Below, piece by piece: positions 1 through 9,779 of a stretch of 64,000 nt of DNA. Below the pieces are notes generated by a model that was not told the origin of the DNA, made no database searches, and worked only from the letters and a program-made list of their open reading frames with translations. Position 1 is the stretch's first letter. Every line of letters begins with the position of its first letter. The stretch is from Nocardia seriolae NBRC 15557. GTDB lineage: Bacteria; Actinomycetota; Actinomycetes; Mycobacteriales; Mycobacteriaceae. The stretch covers positions 24,743 to 88,742 of the forward strand of contig NZ_BJWY01000016.1 of assembly GCF_007990715.1 (NCBI RefSeq), read 5' to 3'. A program made the position numbers and the translations under genes.

Positions 1-16
1 TGAAGGGTCGCGCGGC

Positions 17-784
17 GTGTGGGTTGTGGTCGGTATGGCGGTCGTCCTGCTGGCTGCGGCGGCCGCACTCGGTGCCGATGCGATCGCGCGGCAGCGGCGC
101 GCGGCGGCGAATCGGAGCGGTGCGAGCCCCCGGACCGGAGGCCGCCGCCCGGTGGTGATCTCGGCGCTGGCCGTGACGGGCTGGCTGCTGGTCTATTCGG
201 TGGTGGCCTCGAATCTGCCGTTCGTGCACCACGACACGATCGCGGGCACCGCCACTGCCGCGCCGCCGGAGCTGGTGCCCGCCGGTCAGCCCACCACCTC
301 GGCGCGGCCGCAGGCCGCGGATCCCATGGCGGCCTTGAAGGTCGGCGATTGCGTCGAAGTGCCGATCGAGCAGACCAAGGACGCCTCCGGCGCGCCCGCC
401 TGGCGGGCCGGTGCCCCGGAGCCGTCGGACTGCGATTCCATGGACGCGAATTTCCGGGTGGTGCAGAACGGCCCGGACCCGTGCACCAATCCGCTCTACA
501 CCCTGGACCGGGCCCCGCGCGACAAGACCGGCAAGGCCCGCTACCACCTGTGCCTGACCTTCGACTGGCGCGCCGGGGTCTGCTACGACACCACCGTCAT
601 GGACGCCCCGTCCAAGGTGGACTGCGCGACGTCCGGTGAGCACATCGTGCAGGCGACCGCCGTCTTCGAGAACTCCACCTCGGGCGCCGGGTGCCCCCGC
701 GACGGCCGCGGAGCCGTCTGGGTCATCTGGCACAAACTCCAGCTCACCGTCTGCTTCCGCGGCAGCGACAACCCCGGCAAGTGA
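17..784 (+). CDS. Cys-rich exported/membrane protein, LppU-like
   Basis: Two hydrophobic segments (about residues 1-22 and 44-65) are followed by an extracytoplasmic domain of about 180 residues with roughly nine cysteines, which suggests disulfides outside the membrane. The pattern VGDCVEVP near residue 110 with later evenly spaced cysteines resembles actinobacterial LppU/septum-formation-type domains; this is a family impression, not proof. The GTG start has an AGGG ribosome site about 9 bases upstream. The reading frame is open to the window edge, so the true start could lie outside. It ends directly against the convergent methyltransferase gene. Confidence 0.6.
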   Translation: MWVVVGMAVVLLAAAAALGADAIARQRRAAANRSGASPRTGGRRPVVISALAVTGWLLVYSVVASNLPFVHHDTIAGTATAAPPELVPAGQPTTSARPQAADPMAALKVGDCVEVPIEQTKDASGAPAWRAGAPEPSDCDSMDANFRVVQNGPDPCTNPLYTLDRAPRDKTGKARYHLCLTFDWRAGVCYDTTVMDAPSKVDCATSGEHIVQATAVFENSTSGAGCPRDGRGAVWVIWHKLQLTVCFRGSDNPGK

Positions 785-1435
785 CTAGCGGCGGCCCACG
801 GTGATGACGTCGGGGATCAGCCAGGACGGGAGTGGGCGGGTGATCTTGCGTTGGTCGATCACCTCGAAACCGGCGTCCTCCAGCAGTTTTCGGGTCTCCC
901 GTGGCGAGGGTGCGTGCGCCGGGAAGAGCCGGCTGCGGGTCAGGCGCTGGATCGGGCGCGAGGTCGGGCCGGAGGGATGCATGGTGGCGATGGCGACCAG
1001 GCCGCCGTCGGAAAGCACCCGGTGGAATTCGCGCAGTGCGACCGGGTGGTCGAAGAAGTGGAAGGCGCTGGTGGAGACCACCGCGTCCAGGTCGCCGTCG
1101 GCGAAGGGGAGATGCTCGGCGGCGGCCTGCCGCCACTGCACCTCGGTCGAGCGGGCGCGGGCCTGGGCCAGCATGCCCTCGGAGGCGTCCACCCCGTACA
1201 CCGCGTCCGGATGCAGTTCGCGCTGGATGCGGGAGGTGAGAATGCCGGTGCCGCAGCCGATATCGGCGATCCGGCGCGAACCCGCCCGGCGGAGTTCGGA
1301 CAGGACCTGATCCTGCGGCGGGCGATAGACGACGTGCTGCAGGGCCGCGGTGTCGTAGGCGCGGGCGACATTGCCGAAGAACTGCGTCACCACATGGTTG
1401 AAGGCGCGGTTGCCGGTGGTCAGCGAAGTGCTCAT
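785..1435 (-). CDS. Class I SAM-dependent methyltransferase
   Basis: The 216-residue protein has a methyltransferase fold of the Methyltransf_11/UbiE type. Motif I ADIGCGTGIL binds S-adenosylmethionine, the acidic loop VDASEGML follows, and motif IV DAVVSTSAFHFFDHP sits in the middle. The substrate is not readable. The ATG at 1435 is chosen because AGGAG lies 6 bases upstream; an ATG at 1459 has no such site. The stop abuts the convergent upstream gene with no spacer. It runs divergently from the alcohol dehydrogenase gene, with about 95 bases between them. Confidence 0.8.
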   Translation of the reverse strand: MSTSLTTGNRAFNHVVTQFFGNVARAYDTAALQHVVYRPPQDQVLSELRRAGSRRIADIGCGTGILTSRIQRELHPDAVYGVDASEGMLAQARARSTEVQWRQAAAEHLPFADGDLDAVVSTSAFHFFDHPVALREFHRVLSDGGLVAIATMHPSGPTSRPIQRLTRSRLFPAHAPSPRETRKLLEDAGFEVIDQRKITRPLPSWLIPDVITVGRR

Positions 1436-1530
1436 GTGTGCTCCTAATCCGGTACTCATCGAAGCAGATATCGAGCTGTCTGGGAAGGTTCGGCGGCGTT
1501 CGGTGAGGGAGTGGGAGTACCGTCTGGCCC

Positions 1531-2646
1531 ATGAGGATTCGTGGTGCCGTGCTGGAACGCATCGGAGCAGACACGCCGTTCGCCGACTCGCGGCCGATCA
1601 CCATCTCCGACCTGGAACTGGGCGAACCCGGCCCGGGCGAGCTGCTGGTCCGGATCGAGGCGGCCGGGCTGTGCCATTCGGACCTGTCGGTGGTCGACGG
1701 CAATCGGGTGCGGCCGGTGCCCATGTTGCTCGGGCACGAGGCGGCCGGACGGATCGAGGCGCTCGGGCCGGGGGAGTCCGATCTGCGTGTCGGCCAGCGC
1801 GTCGTGATGACCTTCCTGCCGCGCTGCGGGGAGTGCGCGGGCTGCGCCACCGACGGGCGCACCCCCTGTGAGCCCGGCAGCGTCGCCAACAATGCGGGCG
1901 AATTGCTCTCCGGCGGAAGGCGATTGCACCGCGACGGCGCGGAAGTCCATCACCACCTGGGTGTCTCGGCCTTCGCCACGCACGCGGTGGTGGATCGGCG
2001 CTCGGTGGTCCCGGTCGACGACGACGTACCCCCGGAAGTGGCCGCCATTCTCGGCTGCGCCGTGCTGACCGGTGGTGGGGCCCTGCTGAATTCGGCGAAA
2101 CCCGCCCCCTCCGATCGCATCATGGTGGTCGGCCTCGGCGGCGTCGGCATGGCCGCCGTCCTGGTCGCGGCCGCCCTGCGGGCGGGCACCGGCCGCGAGG
2201 TCATCGCCGTCGACACCGTACCCGAAAAGCTCAAGATCGCAATGGAACTGGGCGCGACCGCCGCCTGCACCCCGCAGGAGCTCGCCGCCGAGAAGATCGT
2301 GGCCGAGGCCGTCATCGAGGCGGTGGGCAATATTCGAGCCTTCGAAACCGCCGTGGCCGCAACGGCTCCCGGCGGCGTCACCGTCACCGTCGGCCTCCCC
2401 GCCCCCGACGCCCGCGCCAGCATCTCACCCCTCGCCCTGGTGGCCCAGGGTCGCGCCATCGTCGGCAGCTACCTCGGCTCGGCCGTCCCCTCCCGCGACA
2501 TCCCCGAATTCGTCCGCATGTGGCGCGAGGGCAAACTGCCCGTCGAACGCCTGGTCTCCTCCCACATCCGCCTCGAGGGCATCAATCACGCCATGGACGA
2601 ACTCGCCGCAGGCCACGCGCTCCGCCAGGTGATCGTCTTCGACTGA
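1531..2646 (+). CDS. Zinc-dependent alcohol dehydrogenase (MDR family)
   Basis: The 371-residue medium-chain dehydrogenase should oxidise an alcohol with NAD(P)+. Visible are catalytic-zinc ligands Cys48 (AGLCHSD) and His69/Glu70 (GHEAAG), four structural-zinc cysteines at 99, 102, 105 and 113, and a nucleotide-binding loop VVGLGGVGM near residue 200. Both zinc sites are intact and the length is normal for class III-like enzymes. The substrate is unknown. No strong ribosome site precedes the ATG, but it is the first in-frame ATG and the N-terminus fits the family. Confidence 0.88.
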   Translation: MRIRGAVLERIGADTPFADSRPITISDLELGEPGPGELLVRIEAAGLCHSDLSVVDGNRVRPVPMLLGHEAAGRIEALGPGESDLRVGQRVVMTFLPRCGECAGCATDGRTPCEPGSVANNAGELLSGGRRLHRDGAEVHHHLGVSAFATHAVVDRRSVVPVDDDVPPEVAAILGCAVLTGGGALLNSAKPAPSDRIMVVGLGGVGMAAVLVAAALRAGTGREVIAVDTVPEKLKIAMELGATAACTPQELAAEKIVAEAVIEAVGNIRAFETAVAATAPGGVTVTVGLPAPDARASISPLALVAQGRAIVGSYLGSAVPSRDIPEFVRMWREGKLPVERLVSSHIRLEGINHAMDELAAGHALRQVIVFD

Positions 2647-2675
2647 TCCTCCGGCGAACGGGTGAGCCGAGGCAC

Positions 2676-2698
2676 ACCAACTGTGAATAGCAGTTGGT
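2676..2698. promoter_or_regulatory. Inverted repeat, 8-bp arms and 7-base spacer
   Basis: Arms ACCAACTG and CAGTTGGT match perfectly around TGAATAG. It lies 30 bases after the alcohol dehydrogenase stop and 40 bases before the kinase-like gene, so it could be a weak terminator or an operator. Its inner 14 bases, CTGTGAATAGCAGT, recur exactly at 12311-12324 in another promoter region. Confidence 0.5.
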
Positions 2699-2737
2699 CG
2701 AACTGGCTTCGGAGTGGCCGGATGAAATAATGCGCCG

Positions 2738-3289
2738 GTGACCGTGCGGCGTCGAATCTCGGTGGTGGGTACCTCGGGCTCGGGGAAAAGTTCCTTGGCT
2801 CGCCGCATTTCGGAGTTGCTCGAGATTCCCCACGTCGAACTCGACGCCATCCACCACCAAGCCGACTGGACACCCATGCCCGAGGCCGAGTTCCGCTCCG
2901 CGGTCGCCGACCGGCTCGCCCGGACGGCCTGGGTGGACGACGGCAACTACCACGGCAAACTCGGCGACCTGGTGTGGACCCGAGCTGACACCGTCGTCTG
3001 GTTCGACCTCCCGCGCCCGACGGTCATGCGACAGATCGTCCAGCGAACCCTGCTCCGGGCAATAACCGGCCGCGAACTGTGGAACGGCAACCGAGAATCC
3101 TGGCGAGACATGTTCTCCCTCAACCCCGACCGTTCGGTAATCATGTGGGCCTGGACCAGGCACTCCACCAACCGCACCCGCTATCTGGCAGCCCAATCCG
3201 ATCCCGCATACCAGCACATCGACTTCATCCGCCTGCGGTCCCACGCCGATGCCGCGTCCCTCCTCGCCAACGCTTGCTGCGGGAGGTGA
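2738..3289 (+). CDS. P-loop nucleotide kinase-like ATPase (FlaR/topology-modulation type)
   Basis: The 183-residue protein starts with a Walker A motif, VVGTSGSGKSS (residues 8-18), and has the layout of small adenylate kinase-like proteins often annotated as DNA topology modulation protein FlaR. A substrate-site segment LDAIHHQADW and a Walker B-like VVWFDLP follow. The phosphoryl acceptor is unknown. The GTG start is the only one before the P-loop. A perfect inverted repeat lies 40 bases upstream. It converges on the phytase-like lipoprotein gene across a hairpin. Confidence 0.75.
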   Translation: MTVRRRISVVGTSGSGKSSLARRISELLEIPHVELDAIHHQADWTPMPEAEFRSAVADRLARTAWVDDGNYHGKLGDLVWTRADTVVWFDLPRPTVMRQIVQRTLLRAITGRELWNGNRESWRDMFSLNPDRSVIMWAWTRHSTNRTRYLAAQSDPAYQHIDFIRLRSHADAASLLANACCGR

Positions 3290-3361
3290 CGGCCACGCCG
3301 CGAGGTGATTGCCGCCGGGATGGCCTGTGCGCCGGTGGTCCGCCGGGGTTCGGGGCGGAAG

Positions 3362-3392
3362 GGGGTTCGCGCCGTTTGTGGCCGCGAACCCC
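3362..3392. terminator. Bidirectional hairpin between convergent genes
   Basis: GGGGTTCGCG and CGCGAACCCC form a perfect 10-bp stem with an 11-base loop. It starts 7 bases past the stop of the lipoprotein gene (minus strand) and 72 bases past the kinase-like gene (plus strand). There is no U-tract, as is common in actinobacteria. Confidence 0.75.
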
Positions 3393-3398
3393 ACCGGA

Positions 3399-4967
3399 TT
3401 ATTTGACGGTGATGGAGACCGTCTTGGTGTCGGTCTCGGCGGGGAGTTCGGTGGTGTCGACGGCGAGGATTTCGCCGGTTTCCTGGAGGCCGTTGGGGAG
3501 GATCTTGGCCTTGAGGGTGAAGGGCGGTTGGTCGCCGGTTGCGGCTTCGAGGCCGAAGTCGCTGTCGTTGGAGATGTAGAGGGTTTTGCCGCCGTCGAGG
3601 GTGGCTACGCCTTCGATCTTGTCGTGGCCGAAGAACTTTCCGTCGGGGTTGAGGCGGTCGAGGAGGGCGGACAGGTCGAGGTTGGATTTCTTGGCCACGG
3701 GGGTGATGCCCGCCTTCTGGAGGGCGGCGATGGCGTCGGCGGTGGGGACGGTGCCGACGTAGACCTCGAGGGGCTTGCCGTCGATGAGGAGGCCCTTTTC
3801 CGGGTCGTAGTGGGCGCCTGGGATTTTCGCCTGAGGGCCGATGTCGGTGGCGGCGGAGATGTCGACGGTCCACAGCTTCTTGTTCGCCTTGGGGGCCTTG
3901 TTGCCGTCGCGCTCGTCGATCAGGAAGGTGGTGGCCGACAGGGCGGTGATCTCGGAGACCGCGAGCTTCTCCTTGGGGTTCTCGAGCGGGAGCGCGAATT
4001 CCTTGACCGCCCTGGACTTCAGGTCCACGGTGACGATGCGGGTGACGGGGGTCTCGCGGGCATTGGTGACGCCCGGCGAGTTCAGCGCGCTCTGGATCAC
4101 GCCGACCAGGGTGGAGCCGTCAGGGGTGACGGTCAGCCCCTCCATGCCCTGGTTCGGGGTGCGGAACGAAAGTTCCTTGGGCAGACCGCGTCCCGGCGCG
4201 AGCCGCTCGAGCTCAGTGCCCTTGGCGTCGAAATGCACCAGGAACGGGCCGTATTCGTCGGAGACCCAGAAGCTGCCGTCGGCCAGGGCGACCAGGCCCT
4301 CGCTGTCGATGCCGTGATCGGTGGCGGGCAACACCTTTCCGCTCAGATCGCGCATGGTCTCACCGGTGGAGGCCGAGCTGTCGACCAGCCCGTTGAACGG
4401 CTGCCCCGCCGGGTTCTTCAGCAGGATCGTCGATTCCACCACGGCCTTGTTCCCGGTCAACTTGAACCGGGCGATCTGCGGCGTGAAATCCGGTACGGGA
4501 GCAATCTTCTCGTTCTTGGCCTTGCCGTCCACGTTCGGGCCGCGGTCGGTGAGCCCGTAGAACTCGTCGGTGGACCCCGGCACCGGCGTGAACGCCGAAC
4601 CGTATCCGCTGGCCTGCACCGGGATTCCGCCGAACTCGCCGATGGGCGCGATATCGGTGGTGAACAGCCGCACCGCGTCGGTGGTGGTGACGGTGATGCT
4701 GTCCGAGCCGGTGTACCCGGCCGCCGGGGTGTACACCAGCGCGCCGTCGAGGCGCCGGGTCAGCGTGCCGTGCTGCGGGTCCGCGACGGCGACCGCGGCC
4801 CGGCCGCCGGTCTTGGCCAGCAACTGGTCCAGGCTGATCACCAGCGGCTGGCCCGCGGTGGCGGTGAAGTCGGCGGAATCGGATCCGGACGAGCAGGCGG
4901 CGGTGACCGCGGCGGCGCAGACGGCGACGGCGACGACGGCGCGACGGGTAGCGGGGCGAATTCTCAC
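3399..4967 (-). CDS. Lipoprotein with esterase-like/phytase-like domain
   Basis: The 522-residue exported protein has a lipobox VTAAC with Cys25, so it should be anchored to the outer face of the membrane. A short beta domain (about residues 30-95, with DSITVTTTD) resembles Big/cadherin-like repeats. The rest matches the phytase-like esterase family seen in actinobacteria: EFYGLTDRGPNVD, GIDSEGLVAL, FWVSDEYGPF, NQGMEGLTVTPDG. These conserved acidic motifs suggest a metal-binding beta-propeller hydrolase, possibly acting on phosphoesters. A hairpin terminator follows the stop. Confidence 0.82.
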   Translation of the reverse strand: MRIRPATRRAVVAVAVCAAAVTAACSSGSDSADFTATAGQPLVISLDQLLAKTGGRAAVAVADPQHGTLTRRLDGALVYTPAAGYTGSDSITVTTTDAVRLFTTDIAPIGEFGGIPVQASGYGSAFTPVPGSTDEFYGLTDRGPNVDGKAKNEKIAPVPDFTPQIARFKLTGNKAVVESTILLKNPAGQPFNGLVDSSASTGETMRDLSGKVLPATDHGIDSEGLVALADGSFWVSDEYGPFLVHFDAKGTELERLAPGRGLPKELSFRTPNQGMEGLTVTPDGSTLVGVIQSALNSPGVTNARETPVTRIVTVDLKSRAVKEFALPLENPKEKLAVSEITALSATTFLIDERDGNKAPKANKKLWTVDISAATDIGPQAKIPGAHYDPEKGLLIDGKPLEVYVGTVPTADAIAALQKAGITPVAKKSNLDLSALLDRLNPDGKFFGHDKIEGVATLDGGKTLYISNDSDFGLEAATGDQPPFTLKAKILPNGLQETGEILAVDTTELPAETDTKTVSITVK

Positions 4968-5037
4968 CGGCTCGTCTTATCTGCCCTATTCAACGGTTTG
5001 TCGACCGGTGCCTGAACGCTGCCCGCCCAGCTCGTGA

Positions 5038-6389
<1,352 letters not shown>

Positions 6390-6445
6390 CCCGGGTTTCG
6401 CGGGGAAACCTGCCGGTAGCCTTTAGCGGGGGTAAAGTCCGCCCG

Positions 6446-7093
6446 GTGAAGTTCATGGTGGGTTATGCGCTGGCCATCGCCTGCGCGACGATGGGGTCGC
6501 CTGCGGCTGGTTCGGCGGTGGCGCGCGCGGAGTCCGAGCCGTCCTGCGTCGAGTTCGAGAACGGGTACAAAGCGGAGTGGCAGGCCAGCTGGGCCGTTTT
6601 CGAAGCCGGGCAACGCAATCCGGCCGATGCCCGCGCGGTGACGGAGGTGGATCTGCCGGTCGCCATCGCCGCCCCGCTGGACAAGGTCTGGTCGGTGTAC
6701 ACCGACGTCCGCAACGGCATCGGCCGCCACTCGTTCCTCAAGGACATCATCGTGCACCGCACCTGCGACGCGGACGGCGTACACACCACCGATTTCACAG
6801 CGCTGGAAGACATTCCGATGGGCTCGGCCACCTTCCCCGGCCACACCCAGGCCGAAACCCGCCTGCACCCCGACGAGCACTACTACACCACCGACAGCTG
6901 GGACGTCCCCAATGTCACCACCCACCAGCTGATCACCTTCACCGACAACGGCGACGGCACCACCACGGTCAACGAACACCTGACCTTCATCGCCGACCAG
7001 CCGTTGATCGATTTCACCACCGACAACGGTGTGGCCGCCCACCGCGCCTCCCAGCAAGCCGTCAAGGCCGATATCGAAAACGGCACGCTCTGA
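6446..7093 (+). CDS. Secreted SRPBCC/START-like protein
   Basis: The 215-residue protein begins with a signal peptide (about residues 1-28, ending AVARAES). The mature part has the polyketide cyclase/SRPBCC pattern: VDLPVAIAAPLDKVWSVYTD at the first strand and helix, then beta strands and a C-terminal helix. Such folds bind hydrophobic ligands; the ligand is unknown. TAAAGT lies 7 bases before the GTG start, a -10 element placed for a leaderless transcript. It converges on the hibernation-factor gene with only 13 bases between them. Confidence 0.75.
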   Translation: MKFMVGYALAIACATMGSPAAGSAVARAESEPSCVEFENGYKAEWQASWAVFEAGQRNPADARAVTEVDLPVAIAAPLDKVWSVYTDVRNGIGRHSFLKDIIVHRTCDADGVHTTDFTALEDIPMGSATFPGHTQAETRLHPDEHYYTTDSWDVPNVTTHQLITFTDNGDGTTTVNEHLTFIADQPLIDFTTDNGVAAHRASQQAVKADIENGTL

Positions 7094-7106
7094 GCCGAAT
7101 TCGCGC

Positions 7107-7874
7107 CTACGACGCGGTGCCGGTCGCCGGTGTGACCAGGGTGAGATCGGCGTCGTAGCGGCGGTAGAGCAGGTGCCCGCGACCGCTGCCGCGGTCGGTG
7201 TAGAACAGGAACGGCAGTCCGTGCTCGCACAACCTATGCACGGCCTCGGCCTCCGTCGAGATCGGGGCCGCGCGGGGATCGATCCGCAACGGTGAGGAAT
7301 CCGGTTGCGGTGGTGGCGGATTCGCGTGGTGCTGGCGGTGCAGCCGGATTCCGGTGGGGCCCGCCCGGTATACGACGGCGTCCACACCCGTCCGGGCGTC
7401 GGTGAACAGGTGCACGTCGTAGTCCATGGCGTCCATGAGCCGGGCCGCCGTCAGCGGATCCAGCGTGCGCAATGGCACCGCCTTGCGCCGGGCGATCGGA
7501 TTGCGGCCGTGCAGGTCGAGCGGACGCCGTGCGGTGTCCGGCCAGGAGCGCGGCTGCCAGGGCGACGAGAGGGCCTTGATCTGCTGTTCCAGCCGGGCCA
7601 CGGCGGGGAAGATATTGCCGCGGCCGTCGGTGAGCGACTGCATGCGAGCCGGATTCGCGGCCACGCACAGGTTGGCCTGCACCAGCATGGGCCCGTCCGT
7701 GCCATCGGCGGAGGCGACCCGGACCCGGGCTCCGCCCGCGACCTGGAACCGTTCGAGCATCCGGCCCACCGCGCCCGCGACGCGCTCGCCCTCGAGCAGC
7801 CGCACCCTGCCGCGCGCGAGCACGACCACCTCGGGAAAGTACCTCGAAGTCCATGGCTCTGCCGGGGGCAGCAC
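7107..7874 (-). CDS. Hibernation-promoting factor-like protein (DATIN/Rv0079-like)
   Basis: The 255-residue protein should bind ribosomes and silence translation under stress. An HPF/RaiA-like N-terminal region (about 10-95) is followed by two segments resembling the S30AE C-terminal dimerisation domain: about 135-185 (MDYDVHLFTDARTG, AVVYRA) and about 205-250 (EHGLPFLFYTDRGSG, LLYRRYDADL). The doubled tail and length match mycobacterial Rv0079 (DATIN), a DosR-regulon member. GTG start with AGGGAGG about 9 bases upstream. A partial DosR-like box lies 75-90 bases upstream. Confidence 0.78.
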   Translation of the reverse strand: MLPPAEPWTSRYFPEVVVLARGRVRLLEGERVAGAVGRMLERFQVAGGARVRVASADGTDGPMLVQANLCVAANPARMQSLTDGRGNIFPAVARLEQQIKALSSPWQPRSWPDTARRPLDLHGRNPIARRKAVPLRTLDPLTAARLMDAMDYDVHLFTDARTGVDAVVYRAGPTGIRLHRQHHANPPPPQPDSSPLRIDPRAAPISTEAEAVHRLCEHGLPFLFYTDRGSGRGHLLYRRYDADLTLVTPATGTAS

Positions 7875-7949
7875 GGAGGGACCTCCCTGTTCTCGACACC
7901 GGATTCCACGAGCGTGACCAGCATCGGATGTATCTCCGGTGTCGAGATA

Positions 7950-7963
7950 GGGCCGAAAGTCCT
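7950..7963 (-). promoter_or_regulatory. Possible DosR/DevR box upstream of the hibernation factor
   Basis: GGGCCGAAAGTCCT matches the 14-base core of the DosR consensus (GGGACTWWAGTCCC) at 11 positions. It is about 76 bases upstream of the GTG start of a DATIN-like gene, whose mycobacterial relative is DosR-controlled. The outer consensus positions do not match, so this is a candidate only. Confidence 0.4.
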
Positions 7964-7988
7964 TTGATTGCTTACTTCTTTGATTGCT
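7962..7988. repeat. Two 11-bp direct repeats, 16-bp period
   Basis: CTTTGATTGCT occurs at 7962-7972 and again at 7978-7988, separated by TACTT. The AT-rich pair abuts the DosR-like box upstream of the hibernation factor and could bind a regulator. Confidence 0.6.
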
Positions 7989-8038
7989 ATTTCATGCAAG
8001 CAGATGGCAAGGGAAGATCCGGGTTTCGTTCGCGGATC

Positions 8039-8266
8039 TCAGGTCTCGGGGAGAAAGATCATGATGACGGTATGGGTGCCGTCCCGGTCGACGGTCGTGC
8101 TCCACTTCCCCTGAACGGATTCGGTGATCAGTTGCCGGGAGCCGAGATTGATGCCGAAGGGGCGCAGTGCCTCGAGCACGTCGCCGACGGCGGGATAGCG
8201 GTATTCGCGGATGGATACACCGTCGGGGCCCTGTCCGGAAGCCACGGTGCGCAATCGGTAAACCAT
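8039..8266 (-). CDS. Small protein of unknown function
   Basis: This 75-residue open frame is not recognised. Its composition (YRLRTVASGQG at the start, VLEALRPFGINLGSRQ in the middle, TVIMIFLPET at the end) looks like a compact alpha/beta protein rather than an antisense shadow. No ribosome site is visible, but TATCGT lies 8 bases before the ATG, so a leaderless transcript is possible. It shares strand with the flanking PAS and hibernation-factor genes, with about 165 bases before the latter. Confidence 0.45.
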   Translation of the reverse strand: MVYRLRTVASGQGPDGVSIREYRYPAVGDVLEALRPFGINLGSRQLITESVQGKWSTTVDRDGTHTVIMIFLPET

Positions 8267-8311
8267 GGCGCATCACGATAGGCAGTCGGCCGCGCGGGCG
8301 GTGCCGGACGG

Positions 8312-9721
8312 CTATTCACGGGACGAAGGTCCCGAATCGCCGTTCCCCGCGGCTGCCGGGTCGTCCTCGAATTCGACTGCGGCCGAGGCTCGTTCGACGG
8401 CCGCCAGTTGTGTTCGCAGCCGGTCGGTATCCAGGGTCACGGCGCCGGCGGCGAAGGTGCGGCCCAGCGAGTGCAGCAGGTTCATCCATTCCCAGCCCAG
8501 CGCCGGTTCCGCGTCGATCGGGTCGAGCCTGTCCCCGATCATCGCGGCCGCCCGGTAGCGCAGCACGAGGATCCGCCACTGCCCGAGGAAGCGCCGGAAC
8601 CGGTCGAGCGCCTCGCGGGCGTGCACGGTCACCGCCGCGATGGCGGCGAACTCGGCGTTCACCCGGCTTTCCCGCCGGGCCAGTTCCGCGAGTCCGGCGG
8701 CGGTCGCCTCGCACAGCACCGGCACCGCGCGCAGCGAGCGCGGCGGCGCGGTGCCGTCGGCCACCTCGGCGGCGAACGCGGCGACCATGCTGTTGTGCAG
8801 GGACGCCAGGCAGATGCGGAAGCGCAGATCGCGCACGTCGGCGCGGACGGCGTCCAGCTCGCGGCGCAGCTCGTGCAGGACCTCGACGGCCTCGCTCATG
8901 AGCTCTCCCATGCCCCGGGCGACATTGGCCAGCACCGGGTGGGCGGCCGCCACCGGTTCGGAGGCCTCCCGGGCCGCCACTACCGAGCGATCGATCCGCC
9001 GGGTGATATCGGCGACTTGCGCTGCGGCCGTGCCGAGTTCGTCGCAGAGCTCGCGGAGATCGGCCAGCCGGGCGACGGCGTCGCCGAGCGTGGCGTCCAC
9101 CGCCACCGCCCCGGCGAGCAGCTCGCCGATCGCACCCGTGGCGTCGGGGCGCAGGTAGGCGGTCCGCACCAGATCGTCGCGGGCGGCGAGTTCCGCCGCC
9201 AGCGCGTCGAACACGAATTCGTCGAAGGAACCGAACCCGCTGTGGTGCAGCGACTTCTCGATCTCGCTCTGCCCGATGGTGGCGATATCGCGCCGCCCGA
9301 TGCCGAGCTGCCGGGCACGCTCCTCCGCGGCGCGGGCCTGCTGGTACGCCTGCTCGGCGAGCTCGAGGCAGGCGCTGCGCGGTGCGAGCCGGATCGACAG
9401 ATAACCCTCGGCGACCGGGCTCATCGTCGCGAACACCCAGTAGGCCGTGCCGTCCGCCGCCAGGTTGCGCACGAAGGTGCCGGTCGGGCGTCCCGCGCCC
9501 AGCCGGTCCCACATCAGCCGGAACAAGCCCGCGGGCATATCGGGGTGGCGGACGATATTGTGCGGTTTCCCGGCCAATTCGGTTGGCGCATAGCCCGATA
9601 CCCGGGAGAACACGGCATTGCCCACTTCGATCAACCCGCGGCTGTCGGTGATCGAGAAGAACAACTCCGCCGGATCGAGGGCGGCTTGCCGCCCCTGAGC
9701 GCACTCCGCTTGCTTCAGCAC
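8312..9721 (-). CDS. Aer-like PAS-domain protein with long helical region
   Basis: An N-terminal PAS domain of aerotaxis-receptor type (LFFSITDSRG, VSGYAPTELAGK, HNIVRHPDMP, GRPTGTFVRNL) is followed by about 340 residues of mostly alpha-helix rich in Ala, Leu, Arg and Glu. There is no methyl-accepting hairpin, kinase, GGDEF or HTH domain and no membrane segment. Aer-type PAS domains bind FAD and sense redox. GTG at 9721 is preferred; an ATG at 9793 would overlap the upstream flavodoxin gene by 14 bases. Neither start has a clear ribosome site. Output is unknown. Confidence 0.7.
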   Translation of the reverse strand: MLKQAECAQGRQAALDPAELFFSITDSRGLIEVGNAVFSRVSGYAPTELAGKPHNIVRHPDMPAGLFRLMWDRLGAGRPTGTFVRNLAADGTAYWVFATMSPVAEGYLSIRLAPRSACLELAEQAYQQARAAEERARQLGIGRRDIATIGQSEIEKSLHHSGFGSFDEFVFDALAAELAARDDLVRTAYLRPDATGAIGELLAGAVAVDATLGDAVARLADLRELCDELGTAAAQVADITRRIDRSVVAAREASEPVAAAHPVLANVARGMGELMSEAVEVLHELRRELDAVRADVRDLRFRICLASLHNSMVAAFAAEVADGTAPPRSLRAVPVLCEATAAGLAELARRESRVNAEFAAIAAVTVHAREALDRFRRFLGQWRILVLRYRAAAMIGDRLDPIDAEPALGWEWMNLLHSLGRTFAAGAVTLDTDRLRTQLAAVERASAAVEFEDDPAAAGNGDSGPSSRE

Positions 9722-9779
9722 GTGGCAACCATAGGGCAAGCCGACTCGCGACAGCGCGATCGGCGCTGTGATGTGCACC

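Noticed and set aside
3309..5015. 568-residue plus-strand frame opposite the phytase-like lipoprotein
   Set aside because: Gly/Val/Asp-rich shadow; the minus strand has a lipobox and family motifs.
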